A DNA stretch of 64,000 bases, from NCBI GenBank assembly GCA_028689055.1, contig JAQTWZ010000006.1, positions 1-64,000 of the forward strand. Reading direction: 5' to 3'. The DNA is from Sulfurimonas sp. (GTDB lineage Bacteria; Campylobacterota; Campylobacteria; Campylobacterales; Sulfurimonadaceae). Under the pieces are notes generated by a model. The model was not told the origin of the DNA. It did not search any database and was given only the letters and a program-made list of their open reading frames with translations. Positions 38,280-47,124 of this stretch are shown here, in pieces (within the stretch, counting starts at the first letter, position 1; each line of letters starts with the position of its first letter). The position numbers were made by a program, and so were the translations under genes.

Positions 38280-39216
38280 CATTGCCTCCAAAAATTCGTG
38301 CAATAAGAGAACCCTCATAGACTACGGGATACTCTCTCAGGGTAAAGAGAATACCGTCATGTGGAGCATAAAGCGTCTCAAAGATATCTCCATCAAGAGG
38401 GTTGACGATGTCACCTATCTTGTCATCTTTTTTGATAACATCGCAGTGGCTAAGAGCGGGAACAAAAAGACCACTGCAGGGTGAGTTGAGATAAAAAACA
38501 TCACCGACTTCTGAAGAGAAAGGCTCACGAACTTCAAAAACTTCATCTGTTTGGATAATGCCTTCTTTTTGCATCAGGTTTAAAATACCTTTGAGAAGCT
38601 GTAAACCATACTCTTGGGTTAAGCGCATTCCCACGCCCATCTCTACGACAAGCGTTTTTGTGCCCATAGTATTGAGTGTGTGAGAAAATGTGGCTTCGAG
38701 CACAGTGACCGCGTCATGAATCCAGATAAAATCACAATTAAGCTCTTTTGCAAGAGGAAGGGTTGCGTTTGAGAACTCTTTGTTGATGCGTATTTGTGGG
38801 ATTTCTCTTAGAAATATGTTGGAGGAGTGGATATCTATAGCGATATCGCTTCCTTGGACATCCAGTGCGAGTGCATGGACAAGCTGACCGGGAAGAAAAT
38901 CATCTTCTCCGCCTGGAAAAACTCTGTTGAGATCAACTTCATACAGAGGAAAACCTCTTGTGATAGAGTCAATACCCAGAGTATTGATACCGGGATAGAT
39001 ATCTATCGTACCGCGTATTGCTTGAGGATTTTTTTTGAGCCAAGCAGCGAGAAGGTAGGTCACATACTGACCTTCAAGCTCATCTCCGTGGATACCGCTT
39101 ACAATACTGATGCGTTTAGGAGTTTGCAGTTTTGAGTTTGGCTCAAATCTGCTTTTTTTTATAACGAGGTTTTCACCTACGGGAAGTTTAGAAGAAAAAA
39201 TTTCTAGTATTTGCAT
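38266..39216 (-). CDS. Succinylglutamate desuccinylase/aspartoacylase-family deacylase (M14-like)
   Basis: 316 residues of the AstE/AspA zinc amidohydrolase group (COG3608-like). Zinc ligands are visible as GIHGDELEG (His and Glu, about 43-51) and AIDIHSS (His), followed by the probable catalytic Glu in VVEMGVG. The family hydrolyses N-acyl or isopeptide-like amide bonds of small molecules. The preceding alpha-E gene ends at the base where this gene begins, so they are one operon. With ATP-grasp ligases next to it, it could trim or recycle the product; the substrate is not inferable. Confidence 0.85.
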   Translation of the reverse strand: MQILEIFSSKLPVGENLVIKKSRFEPNSKLQTPKRISIVSGIHGDELEGQYVTYLLAAWLKKNPQAIRGTIDIYPGINTLGIDSITRGFPLYEVDLNRVFPGGEDDFLPGQLVHALALDVQGSDIAIDIHSSNIFLREIPQIRINKEFSNATLPLAKELNCDFIWIHDAVTVLEATFSHTLNTMGTKTLVVEMGVGMRLTQEYGLQLLKGILNLMQKEGIIQTDEVFEVREPFSSEVGDVFYLNSPCSGLFVPALSHCDVIKKDDKIGDIVNPLDGDIFETLYAPHDGILFTLREYPVVYEGSLIARIFGGNDAKN

Positions 39217-39887
39217 TAGTTTACTATCAAATCCTGAATTTTTTTATGGATATTGTTGATAATAACTTCATAATCCATCTCTTGCGTTTGTGTCTGTTCG
39301 ACTTTGACACCTTTATCTTCTTCAAGGTTAGCGAGAATCTTATTTATCTCATCGATGATAATAATACCTGTCTCTTTCTCTTCGTCAAATCTAAAGTTGA
39401 AGTCCGCTTTTTCTATAAGTTGACCAAGTCGTAAAAAATAATCACTTATACGTTTGTATTGCGTTTTAGAAATCTCACCCCACATCTCAGAGATAAGAGA
39501 ATCTGCTTCATCAATAAGCTTATAATCAATATCGACAAAAGAATTTGAAGATTTTTGAAATAGCGCATGAAGGGCGATAATCTCTCCAAAAGCTTGTGTG
39601 TTGATATGGTTACGACAGATGATTGCGTTTTCTCTTGCATATCCTGCAAGTACCGCAATATTTGCAGAATGATCACCAAAAATCGCCTTATGTAAAAAAT
39701 CTTTGGCATTTGTATATTCGAGTTCAGTGCTAAAGTTTTCATACAAAGCAATACCTGCGTTTTTATCTACGTCAATAATCTGATCGTATGCAACCATAAT
39801 CTGTTTGAGTGTTGCTTCAATACGCTCTATATATCTTCCTAACCAGTATAAATTTGTGGCTACATTCGCTGTTAATAGTTGTTCCAT
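39216..39887 (-). CDS. Stand-alone alpha-E domain protein (COG2307)
   Basis: All-helical protein of about 223 residues, starting at the ATG at 39887 behind GGAG rather than at the track start 39908. The N-terminus LYWLGRYIERIEAT is the family signature and matches NLFWLGRYLARS in the fusion protein at 33887. Near the C-terminus there is EQTQTQEMDYE. The stop of the upstream ATP-grasp gene lies two bases before the ATG, so the pair is tightly coupled. Function unproven; it is thought to work with the ATP-grasp enzyme. Confidence 0.85.
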   Translation of the reverse strand: MEQLLTANVATNLYWLGRYIERIEATLKQIMVAYDQIIDVDKNAGIALYENFSTELEYTNAKDFLHKAIFGDHSANIAVLAGYARENAIICRNHINTQAFGEIIALHALFQKSSNSFVDIDYKLIDEADSLISEMWGEISKTQYKRISDYFLRLGQLIEKADFNFRFDEEKETGIIIIDEINKILANLEEDKGVKVEQTQTQEMDYEVIINNIHKKIQDLIVN

Positions 39888-39889
39888 CT

Positions 39890-41254
39890 TTATAACTCCA
39901 TTACCCATGTATCTTTAAACCCGCCACCTTGTGATGAGTTGACTAAATAGTTTCCTGCTTCGAGTGCGTAACGAGTGAGTCCACACTGCCATACTTTGAT
40001 ATCTTCACCCATGACGACATAGGCTCTAAAGTCCGCTTTTCTATCTTTGAGTTCTTTATCAAGATAACATTTTTCATCATAAAATTCTATCAGCTCTTGA
40101 GCGATAAATCTTCTAGGATTCGCTTTTATAGCAGTTTTGAGGTCTTCAAGTTGGAGTGCACTCATCTCATGCCCAAATAAAACGCCATAACCACCTGCTT
40201 CAGCAACATCCTTTATAACGAGTTTTTCGATGTTCTTGAACACATACTCCATATCTTCTTTGAAGTAAGGAAGATATGTCGGTGCATTATGCAAGATAGG
40301 TTCTTCTCCAAGATAGTATTTAATCATTTTTGGAACAAAATAATAGATACCTTTATCATCAGCGACACCATTACCGATAGCGTTCATGAGCGCTACATTT
40401 CCTGCGAGATAAGCTTCGACAAGACCGGGAACACCGATAAGGCTTTCAGGATTGAAAAATTTCGGATCGATAAAATCATCATCAAGTCTTCTATAGATAG
40501 AACCTACACGGATACGTTTTCCGTTGTAGTTTTTGAAATAAACTTTTTTGTCTATAACTTCTAGCTCATGTGCGCGTACAAGCTGTGCATCCATCTCTTG
40601 AGCGAGATAACTGTGTTCGTAATAAGCTGAGTTAAATCTGCCCGGAGTAAGCACGACATTGATACCGCCGCAGCTTACATGGTTCATAGCAGACTTGATA
40701 TAACTAGGATACTGTTTGATAGGTTCGATCTTGAGTTGTTCAAAGAAGTCCGGATAGATTTTTCTGTAAGTGTCTCTGATGGAGAGCGGATAACTAGAAC
40801 CGCTTGGTACTCTGAGATTGTCTTCTAAAATGACCCATGAGTCATTAACAGTATCTTTGACAAGGTCGATACCATTGATATGTGTTCTGATTTTTTTTGA
40901 AGGAGAAAAACCTTTGAACTCTTTGAGATAGCCACTTGCCTGTTCTACAAACTCTTGCGGAACGATACCTTCTTTGACTATTTTCGCATCTGTATATAAA
41001 TCTTCTAGGAAAAGATTCAAAGCTTGGATTCTTTGTTGCAGTCCTTTTTCAATCTTGGAGAACTCTTCTTTTGAAATAATACGAGGAATTACATCAAACG
41101 GTAGAGATCTTTCTATGAAGTTACCATCTTTGTAGAGGTTGAAATTTATTGCAAATTTATCCATATGATTCTTAAATTCATCAATCTTCTGTCTATCTTG
41201 TTTTGAAAAAATTTCCCAAAACTTTTTATGAAGCTCATTTTCTGTTTCTAACAA
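39890..41254 (-). CDS. Circularly permuted ATP-grasp ligase (COG2308)
   Basis: 454 residues if the TTG at 41254 is used; AAAGGGG lies six bases ahead of it, whereas the track ATG at 41296 has no such site. Motifs match the first half of the fusion at 33887: WVILEDNLRVPSGSSYPL, VLTPGRFNSAYYEHSYLAQ, RRLDDDFIDP, KDVAEAGGYGVLFG (a nucleotide-binding loop) and RRFIAQELI. It heads the minus-strand operon ATP-grasp, alpha-E, deacylase, deacylase-like. The predicted reaction is ATP-dependent amide formation on an unknown acid. Confidence 0.88.
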   Translation of the reverse strand: MLETENELHKKFWEIFSKQDRQKIDEFKNHMDKFAINFNLYKDGNFIERSLPFDVIPRIISKEEFSKIEKGLQQRIQALNLFLEDLYTDAKIVKEGIVPQEFVEQASGYLKEFKGFSPSKKIRTHINGIDLVKDTVNDSWVILEDNLRVPSGSSYPLSIRDTYRKIYPDFFEQLKIEPIKQYPSYIKSAMNHVSCGGINVVLTPGRFNSAYYEHSYLAQEMDAQLVRAHELEVIDKKVYFKNYNGKRIRVGSIYRRLDDDFIDPKFFNPESLIGVPGLVEAYLAGNVALMNAIGNGVADDKGIYYFVPKMIKYYLGEEPILHNAPTYLPYFKEDMEYVFKNIEKLVIKDVAEAGGYGVLFGHEMSALQLEDLKTAIKANPRRFIAQELIEFYDEKCYLDKELKDRKADFRAYVVMGEDIKVWQCGLTRYALEAGNYLVNSSQGGGFKDTWVMEL

Positions 41255-41432
41255 TGTACACCCCTTTGATTTATTAACTTGAAAATAGTATATCACTACT
41301 ATTCATAGATTTCATAATCCATAGTAGCTAAATTTTAATCAGTTTTTGATATATGCTGCTTATGTTTTAAGAAAATTTTGGAAATTGATTATCTTTTAGT
41401 CGGATAAGTAACGAAGAAGAGAAGGAGAGTTT

Positions 41433-41460
41433 CAAGTGCAACTTTTGAGTGTTGCACTTG
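41433..41460 (-). terminator. Hairpin downstream of the cytochrome c peroxidase gene
   Basis: CAAGTGCAAC and GTTGCACTTG form a perfect 10-bp stem with an 8-base loop, five bases past the stop on the minus strand. No proper U-tract follows, so it may stabilise the mRNA end rather than terminate alone. The rest of 41297-41464 shows no gene. Confidence 0.5.
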
Positions 41461-41464
41461 TGTA

Positions 41465-42478
41465 TTAATTCATGTCAGGTTGCGGTGTTGTAGCTGTAGA
41501 AGCTGGAAGCATCGGTAGTGTGAGTGAAGGTTTTCTGCCATCAAGCGCTTTAAAAAACTCTTCGATAGAAGCAGCTTCTTTGTCACTTATCTCCGCTCCA
41601 AGTTGGATACGACCCATTTCGATGATTGCCTCTTTGAGATTCCATACCTTGCCGTTGTGGAAATATGGTGCAGTTTGAGTGATATTTCTAAGAGTAGGCA
41701 CTTTTACCATGCCATTTGCATCTCCTTTAAAATCTCCTACATCTTGGTATTTATAAGTACCGGTGACATTAAACGCATTCATACTTTGACCGAGTGAAAT
41801 GCCCGTATGGCATGTTGCACAGCCCTTGTCTATGAAAGTTTTGAGACCTTCTTTTTGTTTTGCAGTGAGTGCGTTTTCTTTACCGTTGAGGTAGTCATCA
41901 TAGGCAGATGGAGTGACCAAAGTTCTCTCAAAAAGCCCGATTGTGTCTGTTACTTTTACAAAGTCGATTTTTACATCTTTGCCGTACGCTTTTTCAAACG
42001 CAGCGACATACTCAGGCATAGAGTTTACAGTTGCCTCAACATGCTCTTTTGTCGCTGCCATTTCTGGGTGTGCTTGGATAGGACCTTGTGCTTGCTCTTC
42101 CAAATCTTTTGCACGGCCATCCCAAAACTGTGCGTCAAAAAAGACTGCGTTATATACAGTAGGAGAGTTTAGGTGGTGTGGATTCATAGTCCATTTATGT
42201 CCTATAGCAGCTGAAACGCCGTCATCGCCACCTTCGCTGAGATTGTGACATGTATTACAAGAGATAAGTCCGCTTTTTGAGAGTCTTGGATCAAAATAGA
42301 GTTTTTTTCCAAGTTCTGTTTTGAGATCCGTTATCTTATTTTTTGGATCATCGATGAGCTTTATGAGCGCCGCTTTGGAAGTTGGAATAGGTTTAAGCCC
42401 CGCTTCTGTTGCTTGCGTAGTAAGAGTTGAAGCCAACAAAGAGAGCGATGTAAACGCCAATGTAAGTGCTATTTTCAT
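41465..42478 (-). CDS. Di-haem cytochrome c peroxidase
   Basis: Periplasmic enzyme that reduces hydrogen peroxide with electrons from cytochrome c. The 337 residues start with a signal peptide (MKIALTLAFTSLSLLAS). There are two haem c motifs, C74NTCH78 and C220ATCH224, the spacing of bacterial di-haem peroxidases (CcpA/MauG group). The expected loop residues and the C-terminal haem pocket (VPTLRNITQTAPYFHNG) are present, so it reads as an active peroxidase. The start follows AAGGATATACA. Two AT-rich palindromes lie upstream and suggest control by a Fur/PerR-type metalloregulator. Confidence 0.92.
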   Translation of the reverse strand: MKIALTLAFTSLSLLASTLTTQATEAGLKPIPTSKAALIKLIDDPKNKITDLKTELGKKLYFDPRLSKSGLISCNTCHNLSEGGDDGVSAAIGHKWTMNPHHLNSPTVYNAVFFDAQFWDGRAKDLEEQAQGPIQAHPEMAATKEHVEATVNSMPEYVAAFEKAYGKDVKIDFVKVTDTIGLFERTLVTPSAYDDYLNGKENALTAKQKEGLKTFIDKGCATCHTGISLGQSMNAFNVTGTYKYQDVGDFKGDANGMVKVPTLRNITQTAPYFHNGKVWNLKEAIIEMGRIQLGAEISDKEAASIEEFFKALDGRKPSLTLPMLPASTATTPQPDMN

Positions 42479-42488
42479 TGTATATCCT

Positions 42489-42502
42489 TATAATAATTAT
42501 TA
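42489..42502. promoter_or_regulatory. AT-rich palindromic operator, proximal, upstream of peroxidase gene
   Basis: TATAATAATTATTA, with the perfect inner palindrome TAATAATTATTA, lies a few bases ahead of the ribosome site of the peroxidase gene. The same 14-mer recurs at 42551. Fur and PerR boxes of Campylobacterota are AT-rich palindromes of this type; the regulator is inferred, not shown. Confidence 0.5.
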
Positions 42503-42550
42503 AAAGATAAACTTTATCTTTTGTATAATGATAACAGCATAATCTTAAAG

Positions 42551-42566
42551 TATAATAATTATTATA
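42551..42566. promoter_or_regulatory. AT-rich palindromic operator, distal
   Basis: TATAATAATTATTATA is a perfect 16-bp palindrome, 62 bases upstream of the proximal copy. It overlaps the last codon(s) of pdxA. Between the two copies lies another inverted repeat, AAAGATA-AACTT-TATCTTT, in the likely promoter. Confidence 0.5.
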
Positions 42567-43479
42567 AGCTAGCCTCAAGTTTGAGTGCACTTTTGATTGC
42601 GTTTAGATAGCTGAGTGTTTTCGCTTTGCCTTGGTAGGCGATGTCAAACGCAGTGCCGTGATCTACGGATGTTCGGATGAGAGGGAGGTTGAGAGAGATA
42701 TTGACACTCTCATCAAAATAGAGCGCCTTAAGCGGTGCCAATCCTTGATCGTGATACATCGCTACAAAATAGTGATAGTTTTGTCTAAAATGCGGAGTAA
42801 ACGCAATATCAGGAACAACAGGACCTATGAATTGTTCAAAACCAACTTTTTTGTTTGCACTTTTTATAGCTTTGGTGATGATGAGCTCTTCATGTCCCAA
42901 AACACCGTTATCGCCTGCATGAGGGTTAAGACCCAGCACGGCTATTTTTTCCTCTTTTATAGAGTTATGCAGATCCAGAAAAAACTCTTTGAGTTTTTTG
43001 TATTTGATAGAAGCAGCCACATCTTTGAGCGGTATATGTTCACTAAAAAGGGCAACAAACATCTGCGGGCATCCAAGCATCATGATAGCTTCTTTGTCGA
43101 AATGTTTACGCAACAGATCCGTATGCCCTTTATAGGAAAGACCTGCGAGCATCCATGCTTCTTTGTGTATCGGCATGGTGACAAGTGCATCGGCTTGTTT
43201 TTTTTCGCAGAGTTCTATGGCACGCATAAAAGAGTCGTAGGCATATTTTCCAGAGGCTGCGTTTACCTCTGCGGGTTTGATATCAAAAACACCGCTTACT
43301 TCTGAGAGTGTAAAATCTTTTGGCACAGTAACATTTAAAAGTTTTGCACCTTGAGAGAGAAGGGCTGCGTTTATGCAGTAAATCGGTTTGCAAAGTTTGG
43401 AGACCTCTGCATGAGCACTGAGCGCTATTTCAAGTCCTACACCGCTAAGGTCACCGATACTGATGGCTATTGTCTTCAT
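42562..43479 (-). CDS. pdxA: 4-hydroxythreonine-4-phosphate dehydrogenase
   Basis: Oxidises 4-phosphohydroxy-L-threonine in the DXP-dependent vitamin B6 pathway. The 305 residues are close to the usual length. Motifs include the N-terminal ISIGDLSGVGLEIAL, the metal-ligand region YKGHTDLL, and MYHDQGLAPLKAL with the conserved HDQG. It overlaps pdxJ by four bases, so both products, which act in consecutive steps, are made together. The end of the gene carries an operator-like palindrome. Confidence 0.95.
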   Translation of the reverse strand: MKTIAISIGDLSGVGLEIALSAHAEVSKLCKPIYCINAALLSQGAKLLNVTVPKDFTLSEVSGVFDIKPAEVNAASGKYAYDSFMRAIELCEKKQADALVTMPIHKEAWMLAGLSYKGHTDLLRKHFDKEAIMMLGCPQMFVALFSEHIPLKDVAASIKYKKLKEFFLDLHNSIKEEKIAVLGLNPHAGDNGVLGHEELIITKAIKSANKKVGFEQFIGPVVPDIAFTPHFRQNYHYFVAMYHDQGLAPLKALYFDESVNISLNLPLIRTSVDHGTAFDIAYQGKAKTLSYLNAIKSALKLEASL

Positions 43480-44258
43480 CGGGTTGTGAGTCGTTTCATC
43501 TCTTTGACTGCGTCTGCCAAACCGCTGAAAACACTGCGTGCGATGATGCTTTGTCCGATATTGAGTTCGACTATCTCTTGTATCTGCATCATTTCATGGA
43601 CATTGTGATAATTGAGACCATGCCCGGCAGCCACTTCAAGACCTATTTTGTTTGCATGAGCGGCTGCGTTTTTGATAGCTTCTAGGGCTTGTTCGAGTCG
43701 ATCTGAGAGTTCATACCGCGGAAGTTCAAGCTCTTTTACCGAGTGGTTTGAGTAAGGCAGGGCAGAGTGGAGCATGGCAAAAAGATTTGCAAAAGTACCT
43801 GTATGAAGCTCCACCATTTCAGCTCCAAGTTCGCGTGAGGCATTCATCGCTTCGATAGTCGGATCGACAAACAAAGAGACGGGAATCAGTGAATCATGAA
43901 GCTGCTCAATCGCATAAGCAATCTCCGCCGAGTAGCCAAAAACGTCCAAGCCGCCTTCTGTCGTCACTTCTTCACGTTTTTCAGGCACCAAAGTCGCACG
44001 GTGAGGCTTCAATGCGCAGGTAATATCAAGGATATTTTTGTTTATAGAACACTCCAGATTGACAGCAACAGGAGAGTTTTGGATGATTTTTAGCGCATCG
44101 ATGTCTTGGATGTGACGTCTATCTTCACGCAAATGAATCGTTATCTGATCCGCCCCGTTTTGGCAAGCGACATAGAGTGCGTGCATGATATCAGGATCAT
44201 TGACGCGTCTTGCTTCTCGTAGCACCGCAACATGGTCTATATTTACACCGAGTCTCAT
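43476..44258 (-). CDS. pdxJ: Pyridoxine 5'-phosphate synthase
   Basis: Condenses 1-deoxyxylulose-5-phosphate with 3-amino-1-phosphohydroxyacetone (the PdxA product) to pyridoxine phosphate. About 260 residues with RLGVNIDHVAVLREAR at the N-terminus, ITIHLREDRRHI and AAGHGLNYHNV, all family hallmarks. The track places the start at a GTG at 44267 that shares a base with the plsC stop; the ATG at 44258 gives the canonical N-terminus and is preferred. A TIM-barrel cytoplasmic enzyme. Confidence 0.94.
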   Translation of the reverse strand: MRLGVNIDHVAVLREARRVNDPDIMHALYVACQNGADQITIHLREDRRHIQDIDALKIIQNSPVAVNLECSINKNILDITCALKPHRATLVPEKREEVTTEGGLDVFGYSAEIAYAIEQLHDSLIPVSLFVDPTIEAMNASRELGAEMVELHTGTFANLFAMLHSALPYSNHSVKELELPRYELSDRLEQALEAIKNAAAHANKIGLEVAAGHGLNYHNVHEMMQIQEIVELNIGQSIIARSVFSGLADAVKEMKRLTTR

Positions 44259-44266
44259 CTTTTTCA

Positions 44267-44968
44267 CTATATTTTTTCCTTTACTTTATTGAAGAGTTCT
44301 TTATATCCGTTTTCAAGATTATGATGGTCGATGATATCACCAAAGTGAACTTCGACTATCTTTGTCTCTTTGTAGGGTGCATGTTTGAAAACTGCTTCGA
44401 GCGTGTCGTTGATATAGACGGGTACGACATCGAGACCATTTGCTTTTGCTATTTTTGCCGCACCGTTTTGAAACTCTTTGATACCTTCATTTTTGTGACG
44501 TTCACCTTCTGGGAAGATATAAACATTGAGGTTTTCTACGCGCGCGAGGGTGGATTTGAGAAGTTTGAAAAAACTCAAAAGTCCTCTGCTATGATCGAGA
44601 TCGACGCTCATGCAGCCGCTGTATTTGAAAAACTTTCCATAAAACGCATCGAAAAGTTCTTTTTTTGCGATCCAAACACCGCTTTTGTCATGCTGTGAAA
44701 AGATATGTTCCATCACGATGATATCAAGTAAAGAGCGGTGGTTGATGGCATAAAGAACCTTGTCCGCCTTAGGGACTTCGCCTACTATTTTGACCTCTAT
44801 ATTGAGAAACTCCAAGACTTTATTTGAGTAAGCCTGACGATCAAGTGAGAGTTGTTTATAAGCAGGTTTTTGCGATATAAACGGATGAAAATATGTCTCT
44901 TTAAAAACGTGTATATATTTATAACCGAGTTCGATCATAAATATATATTTCCCTAAATTTTTAAGCAT
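44267..44968 (-). CDS. plsC: 1-acyl-sn-glycerol-3-phosphate acyltransferase (PlsC-like)
   Basis: Transfers an acyl chain to lysophosphatidic acid to give phosphatidic acid at the inner membrane. The 233 residues have the acyltransferase motifs NHRSLLDI (H-x4-D, about 71-77) and FPEGERHKN. The gene is the first of a plsC-pdxJ-pdxA run with overlapping ends. A hydrophobic N-terminal segment is consistent with membrane association. Acyl donor specificity cannot be told. Confidence 0.87.
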   Translation of the reverse strand: MLKNLGKYIFMIELGYKYIHVFKETYFHPFISQKPAYKQLSLDRQAYSNKVLEFLNIEVKIVGEVPKADKVLYAINHRSLLDIIVMEHIFSQHDKSGVWIAKKELFDAFYGKFFKYSGCMSVDLDHSRGLLSFFKLLKSTLARVENLNVYIFPEGERHKNEGIKEFQNGAAKIAKANGLDVVPVYINDTLEAVFKHAPYKETKIVEVHFGDIIDHHNLENGYKELFNKVKEKI

Positions 44969-45025
44969 GAAAAAACCTTGTAAGTTAATAGATGATTATA
45001 ACCAAAATATTTAAACGCATTTTTT

Positions 45026-46963
45026 TTATGAGAGCGAATTATTGATATGTGCTTCAATCTCACTCAAATCTTTTGTATTTGCAAAACAGCTTTTTTCTCC
45101 GCAAATCATAAAACCTTCATCTTCAGAATGTTTGTACATCACAAATGGATAGGAAAGTAGCGCTAGCTCATGGAGATTCTGTGTGATGTGCTCTGTTTTT
45201 GATTTGACTATGCGATCCCCTTTGAGATAACGCAACATTTGGATAAGCATATGCGGTGAGTAGATAGGTTTTCGCGCAAAATCATAAGAGTTGTATTCCA
45301 TCGTTTTAAAGGCAAAGTGGGTGTATTTTTCATCTTCCAAGAGTGTGCCGAGAGAAAAAAGTACATCAACGATGATACTGACAGAACTTGTGTAGGTAAA
45401 GTCGTGTATCTCGGCTTTTGTCACAAATTCTCCGCGGCTAAAATCCCATTCGCCTTTGTTGTAAAACTCTTCAAGTGCTTTATTGGCAAATCTCTGTGCG
45501 TGGATGAGATAGATCTCATCTTGTGTAGAGCTAAACGCAGCGATAAGTGCTTTTGCCAAAAAGGCGTAATCCTCCAAAAACGCAGTCACTTTTGGTGTTT
45601 TGTGGATAAGTGTCGTGTGGTAAAGTATGCCCTCGATGTACATCGTCTCAAGCAGTGCATCAAGGTTTTTGATGGCTCTTTGTGTGTATTTGGTATCTAT
45701 TTTGCCTAGAGTGAAGAGTGCGTGTATCATCATACTTGACCAAGAAGTCTGGATTTTTTTATCGCAGAAAGGATACTCTCGCGTTTTGCGTAGGTTTTGA
45801 AGCAGAAGTTTGACATCCTCAAAGTAGTTTGGACGTTCATCACCTTCAAGACGGATGATATTTTTGCCCTCAAAGTTGCCGTGATGCGTGACTTGCATCT
45901 CTTGGAGCATCGCTTCGATATTTTTATAGCCGTTTTCTTGTAAAACGCGATAAACCTCTTCATAACTGTAAACAAAGTATGTTCCCTCTTCGCCCTCACT
46001 ATCGGCATCGCTTGCTGAGTACAAAAGTGCATCTTCGCTCATGAAGTTGTGCCAAAAATCAGCCACTTCTCTTGCTATGCGCAGGTGTGAGGGGTTTTTG
46101 TAAGTGAGATAAGCGTTTGTGTAAGTCTCACATAGCAGGGCATTGTCATAGAGCATCTTTTCAAAGTGCGGCACCAAAAACGCATCATCTACGCTGTAGC
46201 GGCAAAAACCGCCATCTACAAGATCATACATCCCACCTTTTATCATAGAGTCCAGCGTATGCGTAAACATCGCTTTTGCAGATGCATCGCTCTGGAGTTT
46301 ATCCACGATTAGCAGGGCGTTAAGTGTAGAGGCATGCGGAAATTTCGGTGCTGCAGAAAAACCGCCGTTTTGTGTTTGATAGTTGCCTTTGACTTGAAGC
46401 ATGAAGTTTTTTGTGATATCTTCTTTGAGTACGGTTGCCTCTTTGGGCTGCGTTTTCTTGTTCAAAAAACTCTCTACTTCATTGGCGTTTTGAAAGAGTT
46501 TCGGATCACCCTCGGCGACTTTCTCGGCGATAAGTTTTGTGAGCTGGATAAAGCCCATCCCCTGCACACTCCCCGGTGAAGACTCAGGCGGTATATATGT
46601 TCCTGCAAAAAAGGGTTTGTTTTGGGGTGTGCAGAAGATAGAAGTCGGCCAGCCGCCTGCACGGCGGTTGAGAAGTTGATGTACTTCTTGATAATGTTTG
46701 TCGATGTCGGGACGTTCTTCACGATCGACTTTGATACAGACAAAGCCTGCGTTTAGGATATCTGCACACTCCTGATTTTCAAAAACCTTCTCCTCCATCA
46801 CGTGACACCAGTGACATGAGCTATAACCGATACTGATGAAAATGGCTTTATTTTCGGCCTCTGCTTTTGCAAAAGCTTCATCACACCAAGGATACCAATC
46901 GACGGGATTGTTTTTGTGTTGCTGTAGGTAAGGGCTATCTTCTAGTGAAAGTCTGTTTGACAT
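45026..46963 (-). CDS. Thioredoxin-domain protein of the YyaL/DUF255 family
   Basis: 645 residues. The N-terminal thioredoxin-like DUF255 domain (1-170) contains the redox motif CHWC in SCHWCHVM (about 49-56) and ends with GGWPTSIF. The remainder is an (alpha/alpha)6-barrel resembling N-acylglucosamine epimerases or glycoside hydrolases, with [11 protein letters not shown] and [22 protein letters not shown]. It is the bacterial equivalent of SPATA20. No signal peptide is seen, so cytoplasmic. The biochemical role is unresolved in the family. Confidence 0.88.
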   Translation of the reverse strand: MSNRLSLEDSPYLQQHKNNPVDWYPWCDEAFAKAEAENKAIFISIGYSSCHWCHVMEEKVFENQECADILNAGFVCIKVDREERPDIDKHYQEVHQLLNRRAGGWPTSIFCTPQNKPFFAGTYIPPESSPGSVQGMGFIQLTKLIAEKVAEGDPKLFQNANEVESFLNKKTQPKEATVLKEDITKNFMLQVKGNYQTQNGGFSAAPKFPHASTLNALLIVDKLQSDASAKAMFTHTLDSMIKGGMYDLVDGGFCRYSVDDAFLVPHFEKMLYDNALLCETYTNAYLTYKNPSHLRIAREVADFWHNFMSEDALLYSASDADSEGEEGTYFVYSYEEVYRVLQENGYKNIEAMLQEMQVTHHGNFEGKNIIRLEGDERPNYFEDVKLLLQNLRKTREYPFCDKKIQTSWSSMMIHALFTLGKIDTKYTQRAIKNLDALLETMYIEGILYHTTLIHKTPKVTAFLEDYAFLAKALIAAFSSTQDEIYLIHAQRFANKALEEFYNKGEWDFSRGEFVTKAEIHDFTYTSSVSIIVDVLFSLGTLLEDEKYTHFAFKTMEYNSYDFARKPIYSPHMLIQMLRYLKGDRIVKSKTEHITQNLHELALLSYPFVMYKHSEDEGFMICGEKSCFANTKDLSEIEAHINNSLS

Positions 46964-47124
46964 AATAATTCTCTGTTTTTGATTTAATGTGTGTAGGGTA
47001 GGGAAATTTGTATGATGATTTGCTTAAATAGAAAAGGAGTATCTAGGTTTTATAAAATTGAAAAATTTGTTGAAATATCATTGTGATATTTGCTAAAATA
47101 CATAAAATAATAATTAGGATTTCA

